From NCBI GenBank assembly GCA_033002965.1, contig JAURVB010002461.1, positions 99,227 to 163,226 of the forward strand: 64,000 bases of DNA, written 5' to 3'. Positions 48,763-62,704 of the stretch are shown one piece after another. Under the pieces are notes generated by a model that worked only from the letters and a program-made list of their open reading frames with translations, had not been told where the DNA came from and ran no database searches. This DNA is from Piper betle (Eukaryota > Streptophyta > Magnoliopsida > Piperales > Piperaceae). Every line of letters begins with the position of its first letter. Position 1 is the stretch's first letter. The translations under genes were made by a program, and so were the position numbers.

Positions 48763-49959
48763 TACTTTTTCCTCCTCCATAAGCGGATTCTATGCTTTCC
48801 TCCTATGTGCTATATAATATTGTTTGCTGTGATTTTGTTGTTCGATTGAGTAGTCGTTCATTCTGAAGTACATGTTTATTCTGTGAGATGAAGTGATGTA
48901 TGTATTCAAAAACCATGATTTAGTAAAGTATATTTACAAGTTAACTCCCTTGAAGCTGAACTTCCTCACGTCTTCATAATGTAAATCAATCTTATGATTT
49001 CATCATATCCATAGACCAGAAAGAATATGCAAGGACAAGGGTCCTGGCAATATTTTGTGTATGACGAAAAAATACATGTAATCTGCAGGTGCTAACCTGA
49101 TAAAATGGTGGTAGTCGGCCGCTAAAGTTTGCTGCAAGGCCTTCAAATCACAGGGCATTTGGTGACGTAAGCTGTTTACCTCCGTGACAGCATCTGAGAT
49201 CCTCACTTCCTCGGAAGGTCCATCGTCATCTTTGTACCTTACAAAGTTAGAGACAACGAAGAAGGAAACTTGGTGGAGAAAGATGCATGATCCTCCTCCA
49301 TTGCTGATGCAATGATCTCCTTCTTCGCCAGAAACGGCCGCTATGCAGAGATACTCTGTCAAGTGAAATTTGCAGGCGCCGGCACGTGCCGACAGAGACC
49401 TGGTGCCGCCGCCGCACTCTCCATTGCCACTCAAGTAAAGTTGATTACAAGAGTCATCTCATTATATTTCGCAGATAAGGTTCCTCTCTCATCTCTCAAT
49501 CTCGCTCACTACATCTTTATCTAATAACCTCTGTTTGCCTTCCCGCTGTTCCGGGCATAAAGACTTTTAGTTCTCTGCTTTTCAAATTCCCCATCAATTG
49601 AATTCATTTCAATGGCAGCATGAAAAGCAATTAAGTGGGCAGATCTTGCAAAATCCGTCTTTGCATGCCTACTTTGTCTTCCCCACCGCAATCTTTATTC
49701 TATATAAATACTAATGAAGCTTCTGGTTGGGGCTCTAACAGCCCTTTAATACTTTCTTACAAGGCTGGCGATGGTGCTTCAGAGGTTTATTCTTTGCCTT
49801 TGTATCATAGTGGTGTCATTTTGCCTTGCCTTGGAATTGAGCCATGGTATGCATGCAGAGCTCTTGTTGTTATCTGGCTTCCAACTTTCAACTAGCTAGT
49901 AAGCCTCTAAATCGAAGCTTATATATATTTAGGAATGAGTCGATAAATTTTGCATGCAG
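48763..49959. other. Intergenic / unresolved upstream part of CLE gene
   Basis: A minus-strand open frame at 49434-49003 and scattered plus-strand frames show no recognised domain. The first exon of the CLE gene, with its signal peptide, should lie here. A short ATG frame near 49843 ending at a gtaagc donor is in phase with the next exon, but its leader is only weakly hydrophobic. Confidence 0.4.
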
Positions 49960-50321
49960 GTTCGAGCAATGATCAAGCAGAATCCAAATTCCAGTTTAAA
50001 GAAGTTTCGGTAAAATACGTTGCGAAGGGTCAGAGAAAGGTATATATGAGCCGTCTTCTAGCGTATTGACAGTAAGAGTTCTATTTTGCAGGTTGAGGTT
50101 GATGTCACGACCATATAATCTTCTTCTGTTTTTTTCAGTTGCTTGGAATGGCGAGCTCCAAGGCGTTCTTGTTGAAGAGCTTGAAGTCATCTTGGGCGAA
50201 CAAGAGGCATTTCCAGGAAGGTGAGAGCACTGTGGTGAGCTGGAACCTGAGGAAGGCTCCTTCGGGCCCGGATCCATTGCACCATAATGGCAAGAAACCT
50301 GCAAAGCCTCGGACCCCTTGA
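49960..50321 (+). CDS. CLV3/CLE40-type CLE peptide precursor (5' exon unresolved)
   Basis: CLE peptides are secreted 12-13-residue signals sensed by CLV1-class receptor kinases in meristem control. The last exon (50139-50321, after the strong acceptor ctgtttttttcag) encodes WNLRKAPSGPDPLHHNG followed by KKPAKPRTP and stop. The core RKAPSGPDPLHH fits the CLE consensus, and the basic-proline C-terminal extension resembles CLV3/CLE40 precursors rather than the TDIF class. A middle exon, 49960-50009 (acceptor gcatgcag, donor gtaaaa), joins in phase, adding SSNDQAESKFQFKEVS. The multi-exon layout also resembles CLV3/CLE40. The mature alanine at position 3 (usually valine) is a mild oddity. Without the first exon I cannot show the signal peptide. 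Confidence 0.78.
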
Positions 50322-52199
50322 TCAATGCCTCCTCTCTTTGTAAAAACTTAACTAGCTTCTATGCATGTTTTTGCCCACTTTGTACGCCTAAGCAAAGCTA
50401 TCTAACTTGTGTTGGTTTAGAATTCAGATACATGGTAGGTTATTACAGGAAGAAAATCTCTGTTTTTTGAGTAGGCAACCATCTTTGGGTCATGTCAGAT
50501 ATATATGGTGCAATCAAAGTTTTGTCTATGTTTCGTTTTGCACCATTCCTTATGTTACAGTTCCATGCTCAATGAATCAATTTGTTCTAGCTGGTTCACA
50601 CATTAAATAATTTTCAACTCATTTTTTTTCAATATAGTATCCAAATGTAAAATTGCTTATGTAAGCTCTACCCGGTTAATTTGTGACTTAAGGTCCTCCC
50701 GAGCATTAACTTTGTTTTTTCTCTCTGCTTCAATGATTCATCTCCAGGAAAGCTTTACATTACTAAACATGTTCTAATTTTTTATGACCATTGCCATAAT
50801 CTCGTAAGGGGGTCTTGAACTCGATTTAATTTAGTGTTTAACTCGAGGATTTGACTAGGAGTTCAAACAAACCATTTACCGATATATAAAACTGAAGGGT
50901 TTTAATACAACGCCTCATCCTTTAAATTGATGTTATTCTTTATTTTCTATTCATAAAAACGAATCAAATTATAAGTTTACCCTTTTTATGATTATAATTA
51001 GAAGGAACCTATCTAAAAAATTTAAAACCAAACCATATTCTAAGATTTATAAAATTAACAAATTGATAAATAAGAATATATTAAGATATTTGCAAACAAA
51101 TATAATATATAAGTTTATAATAAATAAATACCTATTATAAAACAAATCAAATAATATAAATTAATATTAAAAAAATTTTAATGAAAGTGTATTATATTTT
51201 AAGTCAACTTAAAATTATGTTAAAATTAAAATTACTTGAAATTAGTTAAATATAAAAATAATAAATAACTTTTAAATTATATAATGCCGTCCGTAATGAA
51301 TGCAAGCAATTAGATTAATAATAATTCAATGTCTTCTAATTAATTCTCCGGGAATTTCCATGATAAATAGAATATGCGGAATTCTGATCAATATTTAAAA
51401 GTAGAGTTATTTTTCTACAGTGAAAAATCGAGACATTAATTTCCAAATCTGAAACAAATTTTCATTGCTTACAATTTTCCAAAATGAAATATATAAATAA
51501 ATATAATCCAACGTTGCGCTAACTATACTCTTCCTGTTCTTTGATTCAAACCAACTAGTCAAGACCCGTGCAATGCGAGGGCATGTTTTCATTCCAAAAA
51601 ATAATAATTATATTTTCCACAAAAATAATTAACACTTAAGCTATATTTAAATCTTATAAACAAATATTTGAAAGAATGGAGGCCAAAGCAATGTACAATC
51701 AGTAATTAAATGAATATATTATTTAGTGAACATATTTTACAATAAATAATAAACACTCAAAATACACGCAAAAGCATACATTTAGTTTTTGAAAAAATTG
51801 CGGTAAAAATAAAACAACATTAATTAAACAAATATAGATATAAAATTTTTCATTTATGTTAAACAAAAACAAATTATTATAAAAGACTCAAGAGAAAAAT
51901 CAAAATAAATTAATATAAACCATCATTTTTAGTTTGTATATTTTTAAAAACATTTATAGGACTTGCATTGCATGGTGGAAAAAGACAGCCCTTTGTCTCC
52001 CTCATCCTCTCCCGCAGAGAGCTTGCCATCGTCGACCAATATTATGCACTCTCGTCATCTTAAGCTTCCCCTTGCTTGCCTGGATGCTGCGTTAAACCTT
52101 CACCTCGAAGAGCAGCGAAAAACAATTCATTTCCTTATTTCCAGATTCTCCAAAAACCAATTGGGCTGCCCACCCACCATCATCATCTATCTGCCGAGG
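50322..52199. other. AT-rich intergenic
   Basis: 50.65-51.95 kb is very AT-rich with no coding signal. An open frame upstream of 52200 continues into the GAE relic but has no family match of its own and is probably untranslated leader. Confidence 0.5.
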
Positions 52200-54125
52200 C
52201 AGTACAAACCCATGCCGGCCACCCACCACCATTGTGGTCAGACCGCCACGCCTCCACCTTCCCCATGGACGCTCTTTCTCGTCGCCTTCACCGCCTCCTA
52301 CCTCAGTTTGCAGAGCTTCGTCGACACCAGTACCAAGTACTATACGGCCACCTCCTGGGGCGGGATACTGTGGAAGAAGCAGGTCAAGACCTGCGCCGAC
52401 CTCTCCCGCAGCGCTGCAGCCGACATGTTCGTGATTGTCACTGGTGACGCCGGCTTATTCGGCTCCCACGTCTTCTTCGCCCTCAAGAAGTGGGGTGGCG
52501 CCGTGACGTTGCCGATTCCAGCTCTCCTTGCCAAACTCTTGGAAATCGTCGCCTTCACGCACGTGATGCACATTGCCGCCCAGGCTGGCGTCTGCTACGC
52601 CAACCCGCCGTTGAACGCCCACAGAAACGTTGCTGCCCTCGTCAACCTGCTCGCGACCTGCACTTTGTCGAGCTCCGTCTACAGACTCAACGACAAGGTC
52701 CCCTTCGGAGGACGACCACACCGACCAGCCGGCAAGCTTCTACGCCGCCACAAAAGAAAAAAAAGGTGGTGGCGAGGAGATCACCCACACATACAACCAC
52801 ATCTACGGCCTCTCCATCACCCGCTTCTTCGCCGTCTAAGACCCGTGGGGCAGCCTCCAACGAAGCCCATCAATTTCTACCATGGCTAAGGCCACGTTTA
52901 GGGGTGCTAATCGAGTGAATGAGCCGAACTCAACTTGTGTTCGAACTCGGCTCAAACGAACTCAACTCGAGATTGAACGAATTTTGAACATATATGTTCG
53001 AGTTCGACTCAAAAGTTCAACTCGAGTTCAAATACACTTAAACTGTTTAAGGCCATATCTAGGGGTGCTAATCGAGTGAGCGAGTCGAACTCAACTTGTG
53101 TTCGAACTCTGCTCGAACGAACTCAACTCAAAATCGAACAAATTTTAAACATACATGCTCAAGTTCGACTCAAAGAGCTCGACTCAAGCTTAAATACACT
53201 TAAACTGTTTAATTTTTCCGAGCTCGAATCCAGCTCGTTTGTGAGCTCAAAACTAGCTCGACTCGAGCTTGAATATACTTAAACTGTTTAATTTTCCCGA
53301 ACTTGAATCCAGCTCGTTCGTGAGCTCGAAACCAGCTCGATTCGAGCTTGAATACACTTAAACTGTTTAATTTTCCCAAGCTCAAATCCAGCTCGTTTGC
53401 GAGCTCGAAACCAGCTCGATTAAGTCAAAAGTACCTCACTTTAAAAAATGCTATCAATGTGGAATGAGCCCACAACTTTATACTTACCATCTCAACTATC
53501 TCGCTTCTTTGTTATTATATTGTATATATATAAATAAGATATAATATAAAAAAGTATATTATTATATTTTTTTTATTGAGTCGAGTTCGAATCGAGCTAC
53601 GAGTTGAGTTCGAATCGAGCTACGAGTCGAGTTCGAATCGAATTCAAATTATAACCGAGTTGAGTCATGTCGAATACGACCTTGCTCAAGTTCGGTCGAG
53701 TTCGAATTCAAACATTTAAATGTCGAATTTCGAGTCGAGCCAAATCGAGCTGAACACTAAATACTCACGAGTTAGCTCGTTCAATTAGCAACCCTAGCTA
53801 TGTCGATATGCAAGCCCGAAACTTCATCTACATTGACCATGTCGTCGAGCGCAACATACTCACCTCGGCTCCGTGAACAGCCGAAAAGAGCACTTACAGT
53901 GGCATGAAGAAGCGCGGCACCGGCCCGCACTCGATATTCAACCCTGTCAACACTTACCTGATGGTAGTGCCGGCCATGGTGGAGATGCTGGAGTGTAAGG
54001 CGAAGAAGTACACGTTGGAGATGCCCGGATCGGAAATGATGACGTCCCTTTCACGCTTGGCCTTGAATATCTTCCAAACATGGAAAATGGTGGTAACAAG
54101 AAATGGAGAGGATCAAATTTGCTGA
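52200..54125 (+). pseudogene. UDP-glucuronate 4-epimerase (GAE), dead and split by a transposon
   Basis: GAE makes UDP-galacturonate for pectin in the Golgi. The frame from about 52213 shows a membrane-anchor-like stretch (TLFLVAFTASYLSLQSF) and SWGGILWKKQVKTCADLSRS. The NAD-binding motif is altered to VTGDAGLFGSHVFFALK, followed by VAFTHVMHIAAQAGVCYA and SSSVYRLNDKVPF. A shift then moves the frame to DDHTDQPASFYAATK (the YxxxK catalytic pair present) and THTYNHIYGLSITRFFAV with a stop. After the inserted element it resumes at 53804 with ARNFIYIDHVVERN and a diverged tail (SIFNPVNTYLMVVPAMVEML). Segments between these blocks are shortened. GAE genes are normally intronless, so lack of introns does not by itself mean a retrocopy. 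Confidence 0.85.
52899..53795. mobile_element. Non-autonomous hAT-type element, copy 2, with internal tandem repeats
   Basis: The ends are taggggtgctaatcgag and ttagcaaccctag, and the interior is rich in cgagctcgaa words like copy 1. The left end occurs twice, at 52899 and 53060, each preceded by a version of the target (gccacgtt, gccatatc), with a period of 161 bp. The right flank is gctatgtc (53796-53803), an imperfect 8-bp target duplication. About three copies of an 80-85-bp unit (acacttaaactgtttaattt) follow at 53200-53425. It interrupts the GAE relic. There is no transposase. Confidence 0.8.
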
Positions 54126-57294
<3,169 letters not shown>

Positions 57295-57429
57295 GAATAA
57301 GTTGCACGAATGTGGGCTATTTGTAATTGGGATTGTCTTGTGGAGCTGATTCCCATGGGAAGATTAGAGATGAACTGGTTTAAGTAGGAGAGTAGCATTT
57401 GCAAGGAGCCTACAAAAATTCTCACAGCT

Positions 57430-60400
57430 GAGATGTAGAAAATAAGGCAACATCAAATTTCATAAAAAACCCATGAATGAAAGGACTTGATAATTCCACC
57501 CCGTGCAGAGGGAATGCTAATCTTATGATCCGTTTATTTTTGAGTTGTAAAACGGAGAAGCATCTATGGCTTGCCATATTTTCAACATTTGATCGAGAGG
57601 TTGATAGCAGAGGCCTTCTCCATACAATCGTCTTGATCATCATTTGTAGGTTTCCACTTCTCAACAAGAGGTCGCAAAAACACTCACAATATGGGCCAGC
57701 TCAGGCCGTTGCAATTCGTCACTTTTGGTGCAGTGCCCAGCAAGTTCTGCAATAATACACACTTTCAAAAGTTCCTCATTAACTTGAATAGCAGGGTCAA
57801 CGATAGATCTAAGCATCTCTTTGTTAGATTTGATGGGCAAGAACCATTGAGCAATATGTTTTCTATCCATGGGTGGAGAGTCATCGAAAGCAGGGAATCC
57901 TCCAAATTCCATGAGCACTATACCATTGCTATAAACATCCATTTTTGTTGAGACCTTCACTATCTCTGCAACCAATGAATTACAATATCACATTACGTCA
58001 TCCCATAGAAGAGAGAAGACATTCGAGCTAGTTATAAGGAAAAGGTTTACAAATAAAATTTCATGTACAGGCAAAATGTTGAGAACCATAATCCCCAAAG
58101 GAAATGATAAACTTATCCTTGCCAATAGAATCTTTTAAGAAATGTTCTAACTATACAACTTTGCCATGTCATCTATTTTGTAGAGGAAGAGAATATGACA
58201 CTGTTCTTTCCCCTCATTTTCTGTGTTAAAAGATGTAAATTTGCCCAGGAAAGAAAAACAATTCAACAGCATGAACAACTTCCACATACCAGCATACTCG
58301 AGCACCATGTAGCCCAAGGACCTAACCGCCTTGGTTGCCAATCCATAGTTAGATACCTTTGCTAGAAAATTATGCCCAAATAAAACGTTGAATGACTTGA
58401 GATCTTGATGGATGATGGTCTGCTCCGTAAAATTATGGAAATACTCCACTCCCTTGGCCACATCCAAGGCTATATTCAACCTCGTTTTCCATGATAAAGG
58501 GGCAAATTGGAGCACGTATTCCATTGGAACAAATGCTTACTCAGAAAACCTTGTGACAAGTGTTCATACACAAGACACCTCCCATTTTCCGCCAGTGAGT
58601 AACCCAGAAATGACACCAAATGCCGATGCATGACCTGTTAAAGAACTGCAATCTCGGAATCAAGTTTAGCCAATCCATCATCACCCAAAATGCTCAATTC
58701 CATCCTTTCTACCACTACGGGACTCCCATCTTCAAGTTTACCCTTATAAATAGTGCCAAAAGCACCACGACCAAGTTCATTTTTGAAGCAAAATTATTAG
58801 TCCAATCTCGGATGTCCTGCACAGGTATGGCCATGTTTTCATTTTCAACTACATGAGTTTCACTATCTTTACTTTGCGAACTATTTGCATCATTAGACAA
58901 TTCTCCATTTGCGTCGTTGGTGGTAACTTCTGTAGTTCTAATCAGAATTTTATCTCGCGTGGCCATTCCCATTTGGAGGGGCTTTCACGCGCCCTTTTTT
59001 CATTTTACAAACATGCGCATACCATATGAGTCCGAGTAGAAGATCAGAACAACTACTAGTGGTATAATTATCACCCATAATGTAAGCCAACTCCTTGATG
59101 AGCTACCAGGCGCATTTGGTGATGACCTATGTTTTGGAGCAGAAGAACCAGAGCTACCAACTGTCAATAACTCATTTCCATCAAGATTTAGCTTCACATT
59201 TTTGTTGAATGATGGCACTGGGGGACTGATATTTTTTTCACTTAAGTGCAACGAATTAAAAAACTTCAACCGGGTATACTCATCTAAAACCACTACGTTA
59301 ATGTTGTTTTCCCCAGATTTATTGACCTCAAAGAGTTAAGCTGTCCAACTGCAGGGCTTAGCGTCCCATTGAGTCTTAGACGAGTCAAGTTAACGGCAGA
59401 AACCTTGTTGCTCTTGCAGACTATTCCAAACCAGTTGCATGGATCATTCCCAGACCAATCGGATGCCAGAATCAGAGGGTAACCTTAGTCTGCCAAAAAA
59501 CTCAAAAGAGCATCTACTTCATGTGCACAAGGTACTCCAGGAACTTGTTGACAGAAAGAATTCATACTATAACTCACATTGATGTTCCCAAATTTTGGGA
59601 TTGCACCAGTCAACTTATTTGAATCCAATTTTAACGATTTCAATAGCAAAGCTGTCAACTCCTGAGGAATATGACCAACAAGCTGATTATTCTGAAGTAA
59701 GAGGTCTGTCAATGCAGAGCAATTTGCTATAGTAGGTGAAATGATCCCAGTGAACTTATTGTCTGTGGGAAAGGGCCCCAACCCAACCCAAACTCCGAAA
59801 TTATTGTTGGACCCTTTGGGCCCTCAAAAAGATTTTAGGTGTCACAGGCCTCTCTTAATCCAAAAGCTAGTTCAAATAATAAGGTTTCTCATTAGCCTAT
59901 ATACAAGTCACCAACAAGGGATAAACCCAACAACTCCCCTTCATATATCGGGCGTAGCCCAAAACCATTATCATCAACTTCCCTTCACACATCGGGCGTG
60001 GCAAGCCCGGACCCGGCTCGAACTTGGCTCTGATATTACTTATTAGGCCCTTTAGGCCCCCACCCAAGTTCTGAAACTACTATTGGACCCCTCGGGCTTC
60101 TAAAATTCGCAACAGGTATCACGGGCCCCTCTTAATCCAAAAATTGGCTCAAGAAATAAGGCTTTCCCATAAATCTATATACAAGTCACCAACACCCTTT
60201 ACGACCGATGTGGGATAAACCCAATAACAATTGCTGCAATGAAACCATGGAAGCCAATATATCTATTGGACATTCCAAAATTCAAATTTGTGAGGAAAGG
60301 TAGACAGCCCAAAATTCAGGTATCGGACCAAGGAGGTTATTGTCAACGACAAATTTCGCAGCTGGGAAGAACTTTGCAAGTCAAAAGGCAACTACCATCC

Positions 60401-60864
60401 AGATTGGTTTAGGGGATTTCCATCCAAAGCCAAAACCTGTAGCTGTGTTAGACCTTGGAAGAAGTCTGATGGGATTGTGTGAAACTCATTTTTGTTCAAG
60501 CACACACTAATTCTGACAATCCAGAGAAAGTGGGCAGGTTTCCATTGAATTTGTTTCCTTGTAGCCCAAGGTTAAATAGTTTGTTGAGCTTATTGAAGTT
60601 CTGAGGAAAAGTTCCTATTAGCCCAAAGTTCTGAACCTGTATCTGAGTCACTCTATAACCGTTACAGAAGACACTAGGCCAACGATCTCCACAAGGATCA
60701 CCTGTATCAGGCCAATTCAAAAGATGAGGATGTTTCAGCCCTTTCTTGAATTCCTCCAAAATCTCCATTTCACCGGGGTCTGTATACCCCACAACCAAAG
60801 ACAAACAATAAGAAAGGAGGGAAAGCAAGACCAACTGCTTGAATATTCCCACATGCATTTTCAT
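57430..60864 (-). pseudogene. TMK-type LRR receptor kinase, dead
   Basis: The intact family couples cell-surface auxin and wall signals to growth. The ATG at 60864 opens a good signal peptide (LVLLSLLSYCLSLVVGYTD) and first LRR cap (LNWPDTGDPCGDRWPSVFC), then LRRs. After a TRIM insertion come FTGIISPTIANCSALTDLLL and the second cap (DWSGNDPCNWFGIVC). A transmembrane stretch (LWVIIIPLVVVLIF) ends in a stop. Kinase parts follow: WKTRLNIALDVAKGVEYFH, IIHQDLKSFNVLF (HRD changed to HQD), KVSNYGLA (DFG changed to NYG), VSTKMDVYSNGIVLMEFGG and AELAGHCTKSDELQRPE. The C-terminal motif EKWKPTNDD is out of frame. Multiple stops and shifts separate these parts, so no full product is possible. Confidence 0.88.
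59763..60229 (-). mobile_element. TRIM-like miniature LTR retroelement, copy 3
   Basis: This is the best-preserved copy. On the minus strand it starts tgttattgggtttatcccac (60229) and has a short LTR, then a decayed PBS in taatatcagagccaag near 60040. About 90 bases of interior end in a purine tract, and a second LTR starts tgttgggtttatccc near 59930. The flanks attgt (59758-59762) and attgc (60230-60234) are a 4/5 target duplication. It sits within the LRR-coding part of the TMK relic. Confidence 0.75.
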
Positions 60865-61034
60865 GGCTTCCGACTGCTATTGCCGATCAATAGACTCAAT
60901 TACAATTTCATCTTCCCAATCTAGACTGCACCACACCCCATATTAAAATCTGTTAGAAGTGACAGCACAACAGAAACTAGTCTATTCAAACGAAACCAAA
61001 AAATATAGTCACATTGAAAACCATGATTCCGACC
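60865..61034. other. 5' flank of TMK relic
   Basis: Short leader and upstream region of the relic. No other feature is seen before the solo LTR. Confidence 0.5.
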
Positions 61035-61673
61035 TGTTAATATTTGTTATTATGAATATTAATGATGTGTAGCTCATTGTTACACTCGGAATACTAAAGA
61101 AATCTCGGAATATTAACAGTGGTGACTGTTAATTTTTCCATGGAGGGTTGAAGGGTCTCAAAGCAATCTCGGAATATTAACAGAAGTGTCTGTTAGTTTT
61201 TCCATGGGAGATGAAGAGCCTCAAACTATCTTTACAAATATGGATCTCATTTGCCTCATTTCAGAAAAAAAACAAGCAGGAGAAAAGACAAGAAAAAGAT
61301 AGATAGAGAGAGATATAGAGATAAAAGAAGAGGGAAAAATATTCACGAGTTTATCTTATACGGAGTATTGAGAGAGAGAGTAAAATTGAGTAAAATCTTA
61401 TAATCTCAATAATATAGGGTGCGTGAGTATTTTTCTTGTAGATCGCTATATTTGATGACTGTAATCTTTGGTTGACGTAGTGAATTGTTCATCTTTGGTT
61501 GAAGTAGTGAATTGTTCGTTGTTGCCCGTGGTTTTTGCTCTCGATTGAAGGAGGGTTTTCCACGTTAAATCTCTGTGTTCTTTTGGTCTTTATTTGTGTT
61601 CTTTTGGGTATTATTTTCCCAAAATTGTGTGTTCGCTATTGCTGATCTCCAATTTAGGGGATTTTTCTCAACA
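61035..61673 (+). mobile_element. Solo LTR with perfect target duplication
   Basis: It is 639 bp, begins tgttaatatttgttatt and ends gatttttctcaaca. CGACC is found on both sides (61030-61034 and 61674-61678). No internal region remains, so it formed by recombination between two LTRs. The reverse complement aligns by eye with 33200-34139, including agattacagtcatc-like and tattccgagt words. A 40-60-bp internal partial duplication (ctcggaatattaacag occurs twice) is also visible. Confidence 0.9.
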
Positions 61674-62666
61674 CGACCAACCAAAGCCCAAACAACATGA
61701 AATAAAATAAAATAAAAAAAGTTAAAACAAGCCAAAAATTCCAATTAAAATAAGAAAAACATTCCCATCAAAACAAATAAAAGACTCACCAAACTTTCAA
61801 CCGGCCCTATCATTTTATGATCTGCAACTCTGGTTTTTTTGATAAAAGCAAACCATGAAAATGCGTATCTGTGTGCAAAATATGCAATATTTTGCGGAAA
61901 CAAAGGATAACTAGTCTCTTCCTTGAAGCATAAAACTTTCTTTTTTACGAGGCATCAAATAATTAACTTTGAAGAAGCGACACAATGAAATTTAAAAAGC
62001 AGTACCTATGAATCCACACTAAATCAAACATCGTTGTTATTTCTTTCAGCAAACAATTTCACCACGAACACAATAGACAGAGCATGATGCAATGGCCATC
62101 ACCGAAAGCAAAAACACCCAGACTTATTGTTTGTAACAAAATATAACCTCATAGATAGAGCATAATGCACAGGCCAGCCAGGTGACGACGTTGGGGAGAT
62201 GTGGGTTGAGGAGGAAGAGTGCGAATAAGATTATAATCGAAGAAGTAGAAGCAGGACTTTGGGACATGCAAAACAGCAAAACTATAAGGGTGGTCTGTGG
62301 AAGAAGAAGATGGAAGCGAGGATGATATGCACGTTTCGCGCGTTTATGTGAAGAGATATCAATTCTGTGTGTAAGATGCTAACTAATTGTAGTTTTAAAA
62401 AAATATAACTTAACCATTTTGGAGTTTAAAGTAATTAGGAGTTCAGTTGTAACTCCTAAATCAAATCGCACAATCCAAACTAAATATTAGAATAACTTGA
62501 TACTTTATAAAAAAATAATTCATCATTTTTGCATCCTATTAAACTTCAATGTATTACTAATATAAAATATAAATTCCAACGGCTTTTGCTATTATGACCT
62601 TCCCTAGCCCCTATTTTTTTATAAGTATAAATTTTCATAATAAATTATATTATTTTTTAGCATTTT

Positions 62667-62704
<38 letters not shown>

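Noticed and set aside
49003..49434. Minus-strand 143-codon frame
   Set aside because: No domain or motif recognised. A possible coding look (SDAVTEVNSLRHQM) was not enough to call a gene.
62671..62701. TA dinucleotide runs (also 26.6 kb, 897-912, 33.99 kb)
   Set aside because: Ordinary plant microsatellites without further structure.
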